This document shows positions 33,350 to 45,761 of a DNA stretch of 64,000 nucleotides, in pieces (position 1 is the stretch's first letter; every line of letters begins with the position of its first letter). Made by a program: the position numbers and the translations under genes. Location: the NCBI GenBank assembly GCA_037892935.1, contig JAYXKI010000001.1, positions 1,178,001-1,242,000 on the forward strand, written 5' to 3'. Below the pieces are notes generated by a model that saw only the letters and a list, made by a program, of their open reading frames with translations, did no database searches and was not told the origin of the DNA. This stretch comes from Phlebopus portentosus (Eukaryota > Basidiomycota > Agaricomycetes > Boletales > Boletinellaceae).

Positions 33350-35951
33350 CATTACTGCCCTTCCTTTTGCGCTTATTACTTACTCTTTTGGCTGATCGGC
33401 GACGTCCGACTTTGACTTTCCATTTCCATTTCACGACCTGCGACGATTTTCCTTGTCTGCTCTCTCCATGCTGTGTCGCTTCTCACCACGTGGTAAAACA
33501 TCCATCACATCGGTGAGTCTTTGTGTCCAGACTTACGGGTCTGACATGACGTGTGTATGGTTAAGGTGGTAGCTGACTTGCGTTCGGCATCTATCGCCAG
33601 ATCTCTCTGTGAGACTACATACATATCGCCTTTCGACAACAGCCGAATATTCTGTATTATTCGTGTATAACTCCATGTTTCCTTGCCCCCCTCGTTTATG
33701 TGCCTGCCGTATGTTTCAAGACACGTTGTGCACCGTCCATATGTTCCCTAGATATCGCTTACATACTATTCACATTCCTTATGGTCCCATGCGCACACCC
33801 TTTCATCTCGTTGTTTCCGCATATGCTTAGGTACGCTTCTTCCGTGCCTTCTCTACGTGCAATTTGTTGACGTGCATGCTTTATTACAGCATCTGACACT
33901 CTTTTGACCACGTCGATTTACCATATCTGATCGACCCGACCTTGACTTTCTTGACCGTGTTGTTCTATATCGTCGTTCCTTACTTCTCTGATCCTGTTCC
34001 ACTCTGGACACGCCATTCTAGATGGCACTGTATCGAGTCTCGCAGATCGCTTGCATGAAAGTTTTTCTTTTTCTTTTTTTTTACTCCTTGACCAACGGTT
34101 ACCCTCTCACATCTTGTTATACCACTTGCATCTGCACACTTCAGTACTCACACGCACATTCCAATCTTCTGTAGTGTTACCAATGAAAATTCGTTGTGTA
34201 GTTGCCGTAACCAGATCCAAAGACAGGATCCCTTGTAGAATATGTATGTATGCCTAGGCTGTTTTTCTTGAAATCCGAAATCAATACACTCGTTTCTTGT
34301 TCATATAGACATGTATCGACGAAACTTTGCTATCGTATTTCTCACCCATTGTTGTTCCTGAGACGGTAGATTGCGCTGCGGCGCGTGCCGATGGACAGCA
34401 TCTAGACACTAGTCGGCAATATACGAACAGTAGGCATCGGACCTGCTTATTTTGTGTAAATGCAAGCTAGTTTGCAGTAAGTGTACTGGGTGCAGCGCGT
34501 CAAAGAGAAGAACGGAAAGAGGGCCCTTGGGAAGATGAAGAGCAAATCATGCAAGACGTATCACGAAACTGTGAAATCGGCCAGCCCAACAAATGTGGCA
34601 CGACCCGTTTTCAAGGAAGTTTTTAGACTGAAGGACACACGAACGAAGATGAAGACGTGCCATCGTTGACGCAGGCAAATCATCGATAATTCGATATCAT
34701 CAACGGATTTGAATTCACATAAAATCGGGGGCATGATTATAGCCACACGTGACCCTGAATTATGAATTTGTCTGTCCAGCTTTACACTGCCACATCTCAC
34801 TGATCTTCTTCCTTCCGTATTTTGTCCCAATTTTGGCTCGTATCCGGAACGAGTGCAATGCCTTGCTTAGACAAGGTTCCCCTCTGCTTGGATTGATGGA
34901 TTTGCTGTGCCTTGCCTACCTTGTAGATCAGAAGCTGATTCCAATCGTCCGTCCATGATGATGTTGAATTCGGACTAGACTCAGGCTCGGAGAAACACAG
35001 CTGACTGATTTGACCTTGACGTGCATCTAGAAACGTCCGAAAGCAATGCAGATACAGCTTTCTTAGGGCTTCTTCTCATGCTACATTGAGCTTCTTCTTG
35101 TTGTATCCCGGCTTGGTAAATTGATAAAAACGGGTGAGTTGGTTGGGCGAGGGATGGAGGCGATGCTGCGCGGCTAGCATTATACGGCTATAGCTTCTTA
35201 GCCTATATGAGCCTAGGGGAGGGATTATTTTTGGACTGTTTATCGCAGTAAAAGGCAAATATAGAGGACTAAACTGCTGGTAATGACTTGGATAACTCAG
35301 CGCCGTTCTACCGGGCGGAGAAGTTACTTCCCCGTAGCTTGTCCTCGGCTTCTCTTCCACCTGATGAAGGATGTCCCTACGCTTCTGTGAAGTAACAGAG
35401 GAGGGGACTAGTTTTACTGTTACTATGTATTCACTGTCGAGCGTCGTATGCCGAGCGATGCACCCCCGCCCCGCCGGTGGGTAATGATTATGCTTCGCAT
35501 GCGTCGAGGCCGAGATGGCGATGAGGGATCAGGAGAGGATGTGCTTCTTTATCATACCGACGCGCGCTTCTCCGCGCGTCCGGTGGCGGTCCATTTGCCA
35601 TATCGCTTTCGACTAATACTCGCGGGAAAAGGAAACTCATTAAAATACCCTTGCATTTTTCCACTCCTCTTCTCTTTCCTCGACTACATCCATCTTCCTC
35701 CTCGTCCATCGCCAGCACAGTCTCCGGATTATTCTCTTTTGTTTACTCTCTCTCCTCTAGCCCAGCCTCATCACCATCGGGGTAGCAGTAGTTAGAAGTA
35801 ATAATAGTAGTAAAGACAAAAACATCTTCAAGCCACTCGCAGCACCATCTCTCCTCGTCACATCTCATCTCCTGTTCTCTATATATATTCTTCGTCTCCT
35901 TCACCCCCTCCTCATTCTCTCTTGTTCACTCTACTTGGAATACTTGGATCA
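33350..35951. other. 2.6-kb gene-free region
   Basis: The longest stretch without a gene in the window. It is rich in pyrimidine runs and short frames (60-115 codons) with no recognisable protein, tRNA-like or transposon-end structure. The last 300 bp (35650-35950) are strongly CT-rich, as in promoters and 5' UTRs of highly expressed fungal genes. The first part is probably 3' UTR of the serine-rich gene. A non-coding RNA or a very intron-rich orphan gene cannot be excluded. Confidence 0.45.
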
Positions 35952-38900
35952 ATGCGCTCAAAGCACTCCTCCCGCACCCGCACTCGCACACATAGCCGCG
36001 AACAGCGCCTTCACCAAGGCGCTTGGGCAAATCGCTATGATTATCTTAACACTTCCCCACCCCCTCCTCCTCCTCAATCCTCTTCCCCTGTACCTTCCTC
36101 TACCTCTTCTCCGACTCCTGGAGTCTCTTCCGAGCAACAGGCTCGCGCACTTAGTCTAGAGCTCTTTGGCGCAAACGCGAAAGCCACTGAGAAGCGCGAC
36201 TGGGCAGATGACGACGTGCCTTCGACGTTGTTCTCTCCGGGACGCTTCCCCCTCGTCCTTGATGTGGCTACTGGTTCTACTCCCGCTCGTAAGGAGATCC
36301 TGAAGCAGCCACATAATGCCAGTGTATTCGTCGGTAGGTCTGTACTGTTCTCCCTCTTCACCACACATGCAGTCCCCTGCTCCAGTCGACTCACTTGCGA
36401 CGCGTTCTTTTCTATTATTTTTAGTCTTCCGCCTCACAAAGATGAGGCAGAACTGGCGCAGCTACTCGCGCAGCACCTTTCGCGTTACGCGAAGGTCCAG
36501 AATATCAAGATCGTGCGCGATTCGAAGGGTGGCCTGTGCGCCTTCGTGCAATGTGAGGTACGCATATATTCAGCTCCTTTTTGAAGCTATTTTTTTCTGT
36601 GATTGATGGAAAATTTCTCTGTGGCACCCCTTTCTGACGTGCTTCTTCAATATCATATAAGGACGCGACTCAAGCTGCGCAGCTTGTGACGCAAGCACAA
36701 GCAAACCCGCAGTCCTTCATGGGGCGTTATCTCCGTTACGAGAATGCAAGGGCACGTCGTACCCTTTGGATTTCATATCGGACGCCCATGTATTTTATGC
36801 CATGCTCATCCCAGGATGGTAAGAAGCGCGCATATATGCAGTACTAATTAAGGACTTATACATGTCTACTCTCCATAGAAGAAGGTCCAGATATCGTCAC
36901 TGATGAAACTGGCGTGAAGGGCCGGTGGATTGAATCTGATCTACCAGATGCGCTGCGTATTTGGAAGCCTCGCGATGTCAAGTCTGTTGAATTTCACACT
37001 CACTTGATGCTATTGGATTACATTGACACTGACTCGACAAGGTACCCTATTGTTACCTTCCGAGGCGAGGCGCGGAATATTGGTGATGTCTCGCGATTTG
37101 ACAAGGATGCTTTGGCGCCAAACGTACCCGCGGCTTTCCGGCAGAAAGGCGTCTTGTTCTTAGAACTCAAATTTGACGCACAGGTTAGCATCTTCTCATG
37201 TATTCCGTATACAGGACCTCATTCGCTAATTTGTTACTGTACAAAGACAATCCAAAGGATGGCAGAGGCATTCGGGCCTCTAGATTCTTTTAAGGCATTG
37301 CCTGCCAACGAGTCCGGAGAACACTCGTTTACCTATCCGCTCGGCCATGGTGCCAATCGCTCAGTAGGTATGGATACAGGTATCTGGGAAATCAAGTGGG
37401 AACATAGGGATGACTGTATCACCGCCTTGAATGTTTGTCCGATTTCCTTTTCCGTTCGTAGGCAAGGAGGTTTGAGTTATACTCATCTTCTAGACACTTC
37501 GCCGAATACCACACCTAACGGTCACTTGGGCGAAAGACTTACATACATCAGGATCTAATTTTATACGCACACCCACATCACCACGCTATCCAGCCTCTCA
37601 TCCGCATCGGGACATCAATTCTCCCGTTGTTCGCGGACGCCCCTACCTCCTGCTCGATCATAACTCCAATCGCGAGAATGCTTTCCGTAGTGCGGACGTG
37701 TCTTCGTCTACTCCGACATCCGGACATTCGTCAAAGCTGGCGTCGCCTCAGAAGGGATCTGTTAGGCTTGGTCCTTTGGTGACTCGCCGCGGAAACGAGG
37801 CTATGCATGGTGCACCCGAAGGTGAAGAGATTGATGATGGCTGGACTTTTGTAGGGTCTCATAACGCGATGCGTACGGTCCCACCCGCTTTATCTGAGCG
37901 TGCGTTACCCATAGCTGAGGGGATCAGAGAAAAGGTCCGTGAATGGAGCGAGGGTGATTTTCCTCCCTTGAAAACCGACGTGCGCTCCATCGAGATCAAG
38001 AAAAGCGATGAAGAGAGGTTAGTTACTCTTCTTCCCATTGTGACTTAGAACTATCCTGACATGTTTCTGATAGCATGCCTATGACTACTGGCATCCTGCA
38101 TGATGGTCCAGCTCTACAGTTTCCGAAGGTTGAACAATCTGAAGTTTCAACGCATGAGGAGACGAATTCAGACGAAGAGACGCTAAAGGACTCTCGACCT
38201 CTGGTTGTTCATAGACGGTCAATCTCAAATCCTGTCGCTTGTCTTCAAGTCGAAGTCTCCCAGGCTTCTCCCGGTGCACAGAGACTTGAAATACCTCCTA
38301 CTCCTGATCTCGCAAATTCGTCCCTTACCCAGACGCCAACGTCGGGTCATCCCGAACTGCAGTCACCGGCACATCCTGCCATGATCCCTCTTCCGGCTCC
38401 GGGATGCGATGAGGAACAGAAGAAACTTCAGGAAGGAAGCCAAGAGAGCGAGGGTATACCATCGGAGTCAGATCAGGGCTCAATGGCTGGAGGTACGTAC
38501 GGGAGACGCGACCACCGGAGACAGATGACTGTCGATCCAAAGACTGTCTTCGTCGGCGGACTTGAGGCTTACGGGCCGCGCCCATGGGACGAATCAAGAC
38601 TTAGAGAAATATTCGGTAAATACGGGCAGGTACACGAAGTTCACATCGTTTGTCCTGGTAAATTGCATTCTCTTTTAGACCGAAAACGGTACTGACTGGT
38701 ACCTAGGCAAGAAAGCAGGGTTTGCCTTCGTAACCTTCTCTGACGAGGAGAGTGCAGCGAAGGCTATCAGCGGGGAGGTAAGATCTTTCTTTGCTTTGAC
38801 GTGGAACGGATGTAATAATTTACACTTCACCTCAGCATAACCACTTTTATGATGGTCGGCAAATACGAGTCCAGATTCGCGATATGAACCCTCCGCGAGG

Positions 38901-40556
38901 AGGTTTCAAGTTCCGCGGTCGTGGCTTTGGAAGACGTCCGTTCGGATTCGGCTCACATTTCGACGGTATGCACCGCCACGCGAACACTATGAGGCCTACC
39001 GAGCCAAATTATTTGGCTGCAATCAACCAGAACAAGCCGTTCGGACATCACTTAGTTTACGCAAGCGGACCACAAGAGAGGGCGCCGTTGCTCCATGGTC
39101 CCCAAAGCTCTCATCAACTCGCTCCGTCGACGTCAATGGAGACCGACTCATCCACACTACGTTCTTTGAATAGTTTTGACTCGAAGATCGATCCGGAGGC
39201 CTTCCAAGAGACCGACTCGAAGACAGCGGTATCGAATACTCCTCCGCCAGGTATGTCTAGCTTATCGGTATCTACATCTGGCCCTTTCGCGCCCGTCACT
39301 CCTCAAGGACTGCCAGCGGCTCCAGTCAATTACTATTCGCCGCATGCATGGGCTTCTACCTGTGGTGTCCAGATGCACTATCCGATGCCGTATGGAGCGT
39401 ATGGCGGGATGATCCCGACTATGCCTTTGCCGTTTGCATCGGCAAATCAGACTACGGATCCAAGTACCGTCGCTGGTACTTCATCGGCTCAATGGAATCC
39501 AATGTACAGAGTAAGCATTGAAATCCTTAGGAAGGAGGAGATATCTCACCGTAATTCACATAGACTAGTATCCCCTTTACACCCTATCCGTATATTGTCG
39601 TACCGCCCGCCAACACAGACGTGTCTCGGTCAGCGACTGTGACAGCCTCGCAACCCACGACGCCGGTAAAGAGTCAGCCTCCCCTCCACCCAACAGGTTT
39701 CATCCAAGGTGAACACGGCGTACTTATCCCTATGTACCAACCAGAGGCTCTAAGCGATTACATGAGCGGCTGTTCGCCAACACAAAACGCGGCGGCTCCT
39801 CGCGCATCTACGATGAGCGCAGGTGCGGCGTTCCTTGGGCAACAACAATCAAATCTTTCCAGTGTACAGATGTGGCACGGCTATACGCACGCACCTCAAT
39901 TCATCGCGTATCCCGTTCCGCCTGCGTCGTCAGTTGGAGTGACAACCTCAACTACACCTCCTGGGCTAGTCCAGCACCATGCAAGTCCGCAACACATGCT
40001 GGGCCAGCCGCTTCAGGTATCGGCTTCGCATCCAGGGTCGTACGCCGCAACAAGCATCGGTAATGCGACGCATACGGTTCCTGTTCACCAGTCTATCATT
40101 TCTTCTCGACCGTCCGGATCGACTGTGCATGGAATGCCATCGCCCTACTTTGTAGGACATCACCCTAGCACCGTGAACATGCCGTCCGCCAGCCATCGCG
40201 GCGGATTTCACCTGGGCCATGCAACGCATGGCGCTACACCGGAGCGAAACAATGTTACGTATGTCAACAAGCATCCACAGAGACGTGATCCAGCATTTTA
40301 CCACAGTCGTAGTGGACAATCCACTCATGGACGTGGGCCAGAATTCACGACCACGCGCTCTCCTTCTACGAGCCGCTCGGCAGGAGGCTTTTCCAACACG
40401 TCCCGCGCCGACTACTCCCAAGGCAACAATTCATTTCATCAGAGGCAGCAGAGCTCTTCCACTGCTCCTCCCCATCAGCTAGGATTTAACAAGCACATCC
40501 AGGACGGCGGACAATCGCAGCAGCAACATCAATGGACGGGCAATATTCAACAATAG
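35952..40556 (+). CDS. Large multi-RRM RNA-binding protein
   Basis: Ten exons: 35952-36337, 36425-36557, 36662-36818, 36879-37183, 37247-37432, 37494-38017, 38074-38657, 38707-38777, 38836-39510, 39564-40556; 4014 nt, 1337 aa. One RRM is near residues 125-210 (ASVFVGSLPPHKDEAEL ... GLCAFVQCE). A degenerate RRM-like middle part ends in TLRRIPHLTVTW. A classical RRM lies near residues 760-840 (DPKTVFVGGLEAYGPRPWDE, REIFGKYGQVHEVHIV, KKAGFAFVTFSDEESAAKA), with both RNP motifs. An RG/GF-rich patch (RGGFKFRGRGFGRRPFGFG) and a long Pro/Gln/His/Ser-rich tail follow. This suits an mRNA-binding regulator, perhaps in stress granules or mRNA decay. The N-terminal poly-Pro and Arg-rich stretch is low in complexity. 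I cannot assign a yeast orthologue. Confidence 0.88.
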
Positions 40557-41043
40557 ACGTCAGAAAACGTACAAAATCTTCCTTCGAATTTGGATGAAAC
40601 GCAAAAACAACAGGTTATCCTTTCTTTTCCGAATCGCTATTCCTTACATGCCCGTCATTTTTTTAAAAAAGAAATTTACTCGGTATCTGCATCGCTCTTT
40701 TATGGTTTTAATTTTCCCCTTATGCTTTATGATTATGATCTTTTGCATCTTCCGGTTGGGACGAATGCACATCCGCTTCCTTTATTTCCTTTGCACAACA
40801 ACCACTATTCCGACTGTCCTTTTTGACTGACTGACTGAATTCGCTCGTTATCATGCTGTTCGGAAAGGTAATAGAAGAAACATTCATTTCTGTCTCTATA
40901 TCTGACTGAGAAGCTTTTGCCAGGTCCGGTGTTAATAAAAATAGAAAAATACATTGTAGTAAAAAATAAATGATGGAATAGTTACGTATATATCGTGTAT
41001 TGCCCGTGTCAGTGGGCGTCTATCTGTATGAAGATCTCTATGA
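40557..41043. other. Convergent 3' intergenic region
   Basis: About 490 bp of AT-rich DNA between two converging genes. Nothing resembling a protein is seen; it should hold both 3' UTRs. Confidence 0.5.
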
Positions 41044-42659
41044 TTAAACGTCCAGTTGTTGCGAGTCTATGTTATTCAAGAAATCTCCTAAATCCGACCA
41101 AAAATTCTGCTGACATGAAGATCCGACCCATAATGGAAGAATGGAAAGATGGTGGGTGTCTTCCAACGTGTATACATTCCAAACGCCCGGCTCTAAAAGA
41201 CGCTTCTCGGGGTGGTGGCGTAATCGCGGTGATGGTAGTGGTGCTGATGCAGGCGAGGATTCGTGATGAATGCATCTAGTCTCGGCACATTCGCGAGGAT
41301 GCCATTGGGAGAAAACAGGCACGACGCCGTCGTTGGCCCAGTAGTGCTCGCTCAGCTCTGCATCTTGGCTTGCGCGCCGGAGGATGCCAGGCTTGACTAA
41401 GGCGAAGTCGTCTAGGGCCGTCCTGTGATCTGGGAGAAATGAGGGCTGCGGTACCAGGGATTCGAAGTCGAAGGACCCGATGGACCGTGCGGAAAAGTAA
41501 AGTGGGGGAATTCGTATATTGGTAAGAGGAGGGCTGTGTTTCCCGTTCTCCGAGGAGACTCGGTTCGTCTAGGAGATGAAGTTAGCGCATTTGATTCAAA
41601 GACGCCAGATAGATAGAAGGATACTTACGAAAAATGCTGTGTAACTGGTATAGTAAGTATTCGGATTACAATGACCTTCGTCATTGGCGTCCCGTTCGTC
41701 CGCGGCTTCAAAAGTGACGTCAAATGGCGTAGCATCTCGTCCTTCTGCCCAGCTGCTTCGCCATAGATGTCGGAGGAAGGAGGTTAAACTACATTCCTGG
41801 TACGAAAGGGCGCGACTATCGGCGTGTAAATCTAGGGCTTTCGGAAGTAGGGGTGAGATGTAGGATAGGACGTGCACAGCCTTGGCTAAGATGCTTCCAA
41901 CCGAAAAGGGGCGTACAGCCGGTGCGCTGTCTGTACGTTCCCCGAGAGCGTAGACAATTTGCGTCCCTCGAAATGGACACGATACTAAACGGACATGATC
42001 AAATTTCTGTGAGAACCGGAGCATAAAGGGGCTTAGAATCTTACCAGTAGTTACGGAAAGAAGCATGTCAGTATGCGTATCTTGTCCGAAGAATCCAATA
42101 GATAATAAATGCTGAAGCTTCATTATCGTTGCCCCTCCCTAATAATACACCATAAATTCCCCACAAAGATAGAAGAATAAAAAGATAAAACGAACGATAG
42201 AATGCCCTAGAAAATGCAATGGATTGGATAGTGACCAAATTGGATAGAGTCCCGTGGGATGATGCCGGCCATATCGCTTATGTCCGGATTGTCTCGCATG
42301 TTCCGCGCCGTAGTCCACTTACCAGGGGTTCCGTTTAATGTGAATTTCTTATGTGCTAAATTACGAGAAGCTTTACTTACCTGTGCCACCTTTGATCGTA
42401 TAATATAATTCGCAAGCTCGATCATGCAAAGAGCTCACAGGACCAACACTAAATCATGCGATGAGAACCAAAAACATGAGAAAATTAAAAGATAACGAGC
42501 TCACCTTGCTATCATGACCTTCCTGTCTCCCAGCATGTTCTCATACCCTCCCACATACCTTCTCAGCGGCGACCACGCGACCGAGCCGGACGTGGACAAG
42601 AATCCCTCAACAATGATCAATGGGATATCGCCAGTACATGGATCTGAGTCTTCCTTCAT
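41044..42659 (-). CDS. Alpha/beta-hydrolase lipase (triacylglycerol-lipase-like)
   Basis: Exons (minus order): 42659-42505, 42448-42381, 42317-42196, 42138-42045, 41984-41629, 41568-41044; 1320 nt, 439 aa. The N-terminal part has GDIPLIIVEGFLSTSGS and SVGPVSSLHDRACELYYTIK. The nucleophile elbow is FLGHSIGGATI, with the catalytic Ser just before an intron. The Asp is probably in ANDGVVPVFSQWHP and the His in EDTHHLSILPLW. CPFRGTQIVYALGERTD and RDATPFDVTFEAADERD are also family-like. This matches the large-lipase type seen in bacteria and basidiomycetes. No clear signal peptide is seen from this start. An in-frame open stretch before 42659 suggests a further 5' exon, so the start is uncertain. 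Confidence 0.87.
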
Positions 42660-43518
42660 GTACAGGGCTGGTATGAGGTGGTGGTGGTAAGTGTGAGAGT
42701 TGTCTTAGGCATCCGGTTGCAAGGACGTCGCAATTGATGCCAGTGCCGATGGACAGCGACGATCGAGGCCGCTGCGGCTGTACTTGTGGGTCCCTTATCA
42801 AACTATATTTTGGGAATTTGATCGGCGCCCATATCATATTCCAATCAAACCTTATCTATTCAACACACACACGCACGGAAGCAAATCGGTTATAAATGTT
42901 TACGCGGGATGACTCAAGGCCGCCGCCTCGGCCTGGCCGATTTGAGTATTCATTTTACTCTGTTTGTAAGATTTCAATACTAATGTGCTAATATCATATT
43001 ATTGTTATCTCCATTCCGAGAAAAACAAAAACAAAAACAAAGATTGCAACTAATTATAATTAAGTACAGATGGATGAGCGACACAAAATACAGGCAGTGC
43101 AAAAAACAATCAATCGTTTTGCAGGCAAAGTTCTCGTTTAGAACGGAGAAAGGATATAGGAGTGAAATAATAACTAAATATCAGAAACATATATTATAGT
43201 TATATACAGTCTAGAAAGTCTATAATTGAACTGAGAAGCGATCGAGACCGGTCGCAGTCGGAGGTAAAACGGAAGTAAATTCCAGAGAGACAAGTCATTA
43301 GTCGAATATGGTGACTTTGTTACTGGGCCTTCCTTCCTATATAAAATGTTCCGATGTATATATGTTCACCAATATTCCAGTCGGGTTTAGGTAAAAGCAG
43401 TACCTAAAGGGCTTTCTGGACACGTCGAGTCGGGCTAGAAGTATCAAAATCATCCTTCGAACCCTATCCTTGAGCAGCCCGGGGAAACCGCTCGGGAGTT
43501 TATTTGGTAACCCGATGG
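42660..43518. other. Intergenic region between two minus-strand genes
   Basis: About 860 bp, AT-rich from 42850 on, with a short A-rich hexamer-like repeat (AAAAAC) near 43018-43040. The first 100-200 bp may contain an unrecognised first exon of the lipase. No other gene is supported. Confidence 0.45.
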
Positions 43519-45329
43519 CTACTGTAATCGTTGTTGTTCCTGCTGTTGTTGTTGTTGATGGTACGTCGGCGGCTGATCGCTTTCAGGCCGAGAATACATC
43601 TCGTGACCCTCCATGTAAAGCCCCGAAAGCAAGGACTCGAGCGTTGCAACGGCGGGCTCGGGAAAAGGATAGCTTCGTGCGCGAAGCCGAACAGCTTGGA
43701 AGAAGGCGTCCAGTCGGTTCCACCGGTTCTCGTCGAACGAATACACTTCTCTCGGAGCATATTGTGGCACTGTTGAGCGTACATCGACCGCCGCCGGCGG
43801 TCCAGGCAGGTTCTGGGTATGTGGGGTGACGGGTGAAATGGGAGACACGTGTGCGCCATTCGATAACGGCGCCGCTTGGTTTTGTGTTCCGGGCTCGCGG
43901 CAGCAGAGCGCTTCAGAATATCGGTACGGATAACGACTAGAATGCAGGTTTTGGATCTGCGTAGACGGCGTTGTCGGTGTCGGTAGATACTGTGCCTGAT
44001 GGCCCAGTGCTTCCGTTGGTTGCGATAAGTAAGTCGGCTGCGGTTGGCGCACTGGTGCGTTCGGATCGTACGAGGGCGGCGGCGGCACCCGATAAACTTG
44101 ATTTCTGCCGTTGCTTCTTGCGATAGGTGGAACCACAAAAGCAGCCTCAGATGGATGAAGGACTGCATCTCCGCGATTTCGGCCGTATATTGCAGGCGAC
44201 TGAGGCGAGAGCGCAGAGACGAGCGCTCCGTCTTGCAATGTCAGACAGGGCAATCTGTCTTGTGGCGGCGATACTTGAATGCAACCGATATGATGCTGTT
44301 TCTGAGGACACTCCACGGAAGCACCGGGAGAATCCTTTGTTAATGGATCGGGAGGCTTTAAGCTCGCCATCGGAGGGGGCTCGATTCGCACTCCATCGTA
44401 GTTTCTCACTTCCCTATTATTAGATGCCGTAGGACTACTCGCGGCAGGGAGTATCGTGCCGTCACGTATGGCGTTGGTACGGGAGAACCCATTCTGTTGT
44501 TGTGCTCTACGCTCATGTTCTGCGATATTACGTCCACGGCGTGTGAATGGCAGGTTCTCCCGGCCAATTGGGTGGGAGTGCTGGTTAAATACTTTATAGG
44601 AAAACAAATCAGAGTCAATTCAGTACCCACGTAATGAGAGATAGAGAAGGGAACGAACGCTTTGCGCGTACTATCGTTGTCCCGTAGTATGTTCTGTAGC
44701 TAATTGACGCTGGGCATCCTTCTACTTCCATCTGAATAGGAGTGAATGGGAGTTAGGTTCCCATAGCATACGGATATCAAAGTAAAATGACAGACATTAC
44801 GTCGAGGCATACTACGGTTTCTCTCCGGAAGCGTAGTGACATATTTACTTCTCGCGCTTTTGAAATACCGACTACAGAGGAGCTTCGTGTGCTCCCTGAA
44901 GTTTGGTGGGACGGTTTTCGACCGGTAAGTCTCGGTTTTAACGAACTCGACCGTTTCTTGCTCCTCGAGATGAGAGCGCCAATGCTGGAAGGCATCGAAT
45001 GACGGGAACTGAAGTGGATATTCCTCATCAGAAACATCAGGGACGTAAGGCGCGATATCTTGGCCTTGAAAGTTTTGCAATTGTGCAGCGGGTATATGTC
45101 CCTGGAAAGCCGGCGGTTGCGCGAAGAAGTCCGATGGAGGCGCGTGCACAGGAGAACACGAAGACGAGGGTCCTGGAGCATAGGCGTTCTGGATGTGTTG
45201 GGGCGGTAACAGGGGTTGCATGAAAGCAGGCTCGCTCTGGTTATGAGTCTGTCTTGTGTCCTTGGGACCCGGATGACAGGGAGGATCTGTGTGCCCATGG
45301 AAGGCTTCAAGTTGGCGAGTGGGGTTCAT
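43519..45329 (-). CDS. Protein with FAR1/WRKY-GCM1-like zinc-domain pattern and poly-Gln tail
   Basis: Exons (minus order): 45329-44801, 44724-44659, 44591-43519; 1668 nt, 555 aa. The ordered part (residues about 115-230) reads FDAFQHWRSHLEEQETVEF, SKTVPPNFREHTKLLCSRY, MPRRLEGCPASISYRTYYGT and FNQHSHPIGRENLPFTRR. The spacing of Cys residues and a final H-x-H resemble FAR1/WRKY-GCM1-type zinc folds used by Mutator-like transposases and derived transcription factors. I see no transposase catalytic domain. The C-terminus is Pro/Gln-rich, with LDAFFQAVRLRARSYPFP and a Gln-rich end. A DNA-binding role is inferred. An earlier in-frame ATG at 45467 would add 46 residues. Confidence 0.65.
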
Positions 45330-45761
45330 TGGGTATGAGCATGTGTTGTAAACGTGTTTAACATGGTGGTAGAAGGGCAAGAGCGGGAGAGACGGGTGCT
45401 TGAATTTGAGAGAGAGCCGAAGCGGATTCTGATCCTGACGTCCGTGCGAAATATGTAAGCTTCTCATCCGATCAACAATCCTAAACTAAGTGGCAGTGTC
45501 ACTCGAGAGCCACGAGGCTGGAGAAGGGTCACTCAGGCATGCCGGGACGGGACCTTTCATTCCTTCCCGCGGCACAAAATCCCTCATCAGAAAATCCATA
45601 GAAAATTTCAGAAGAGTTCTCACTTGACAAAAAGCAGAAAAAAGTACTTATTTACAGGATTTGCCGGGTTAAGCGGATAGATCAATAAAAGTATCCAATC
45701 CGGTGTGGTAAGTCCATATACGTTACTTGTAGTCCGACTTTAAATCCGAGAATTAATCCTT
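45330..45761. other. Intergenic region between two minus-strand genes
   Basis: About 430 bp. The part next to 45330 is in frame with the upstream ATG at 45467 and may be an N-terminal extension or 5' UTR. The rest looks like the 3' UTR of the PLC-like gene. Confidence 0.4.

Noticed and set aside
43470..44423. Several 80-120-codon plus-strand frames
   Set aside because: They are antisense shadows of the Pro/Gln-rich zinc-domain gene; the coding signal and splice phases are on the minus strand.
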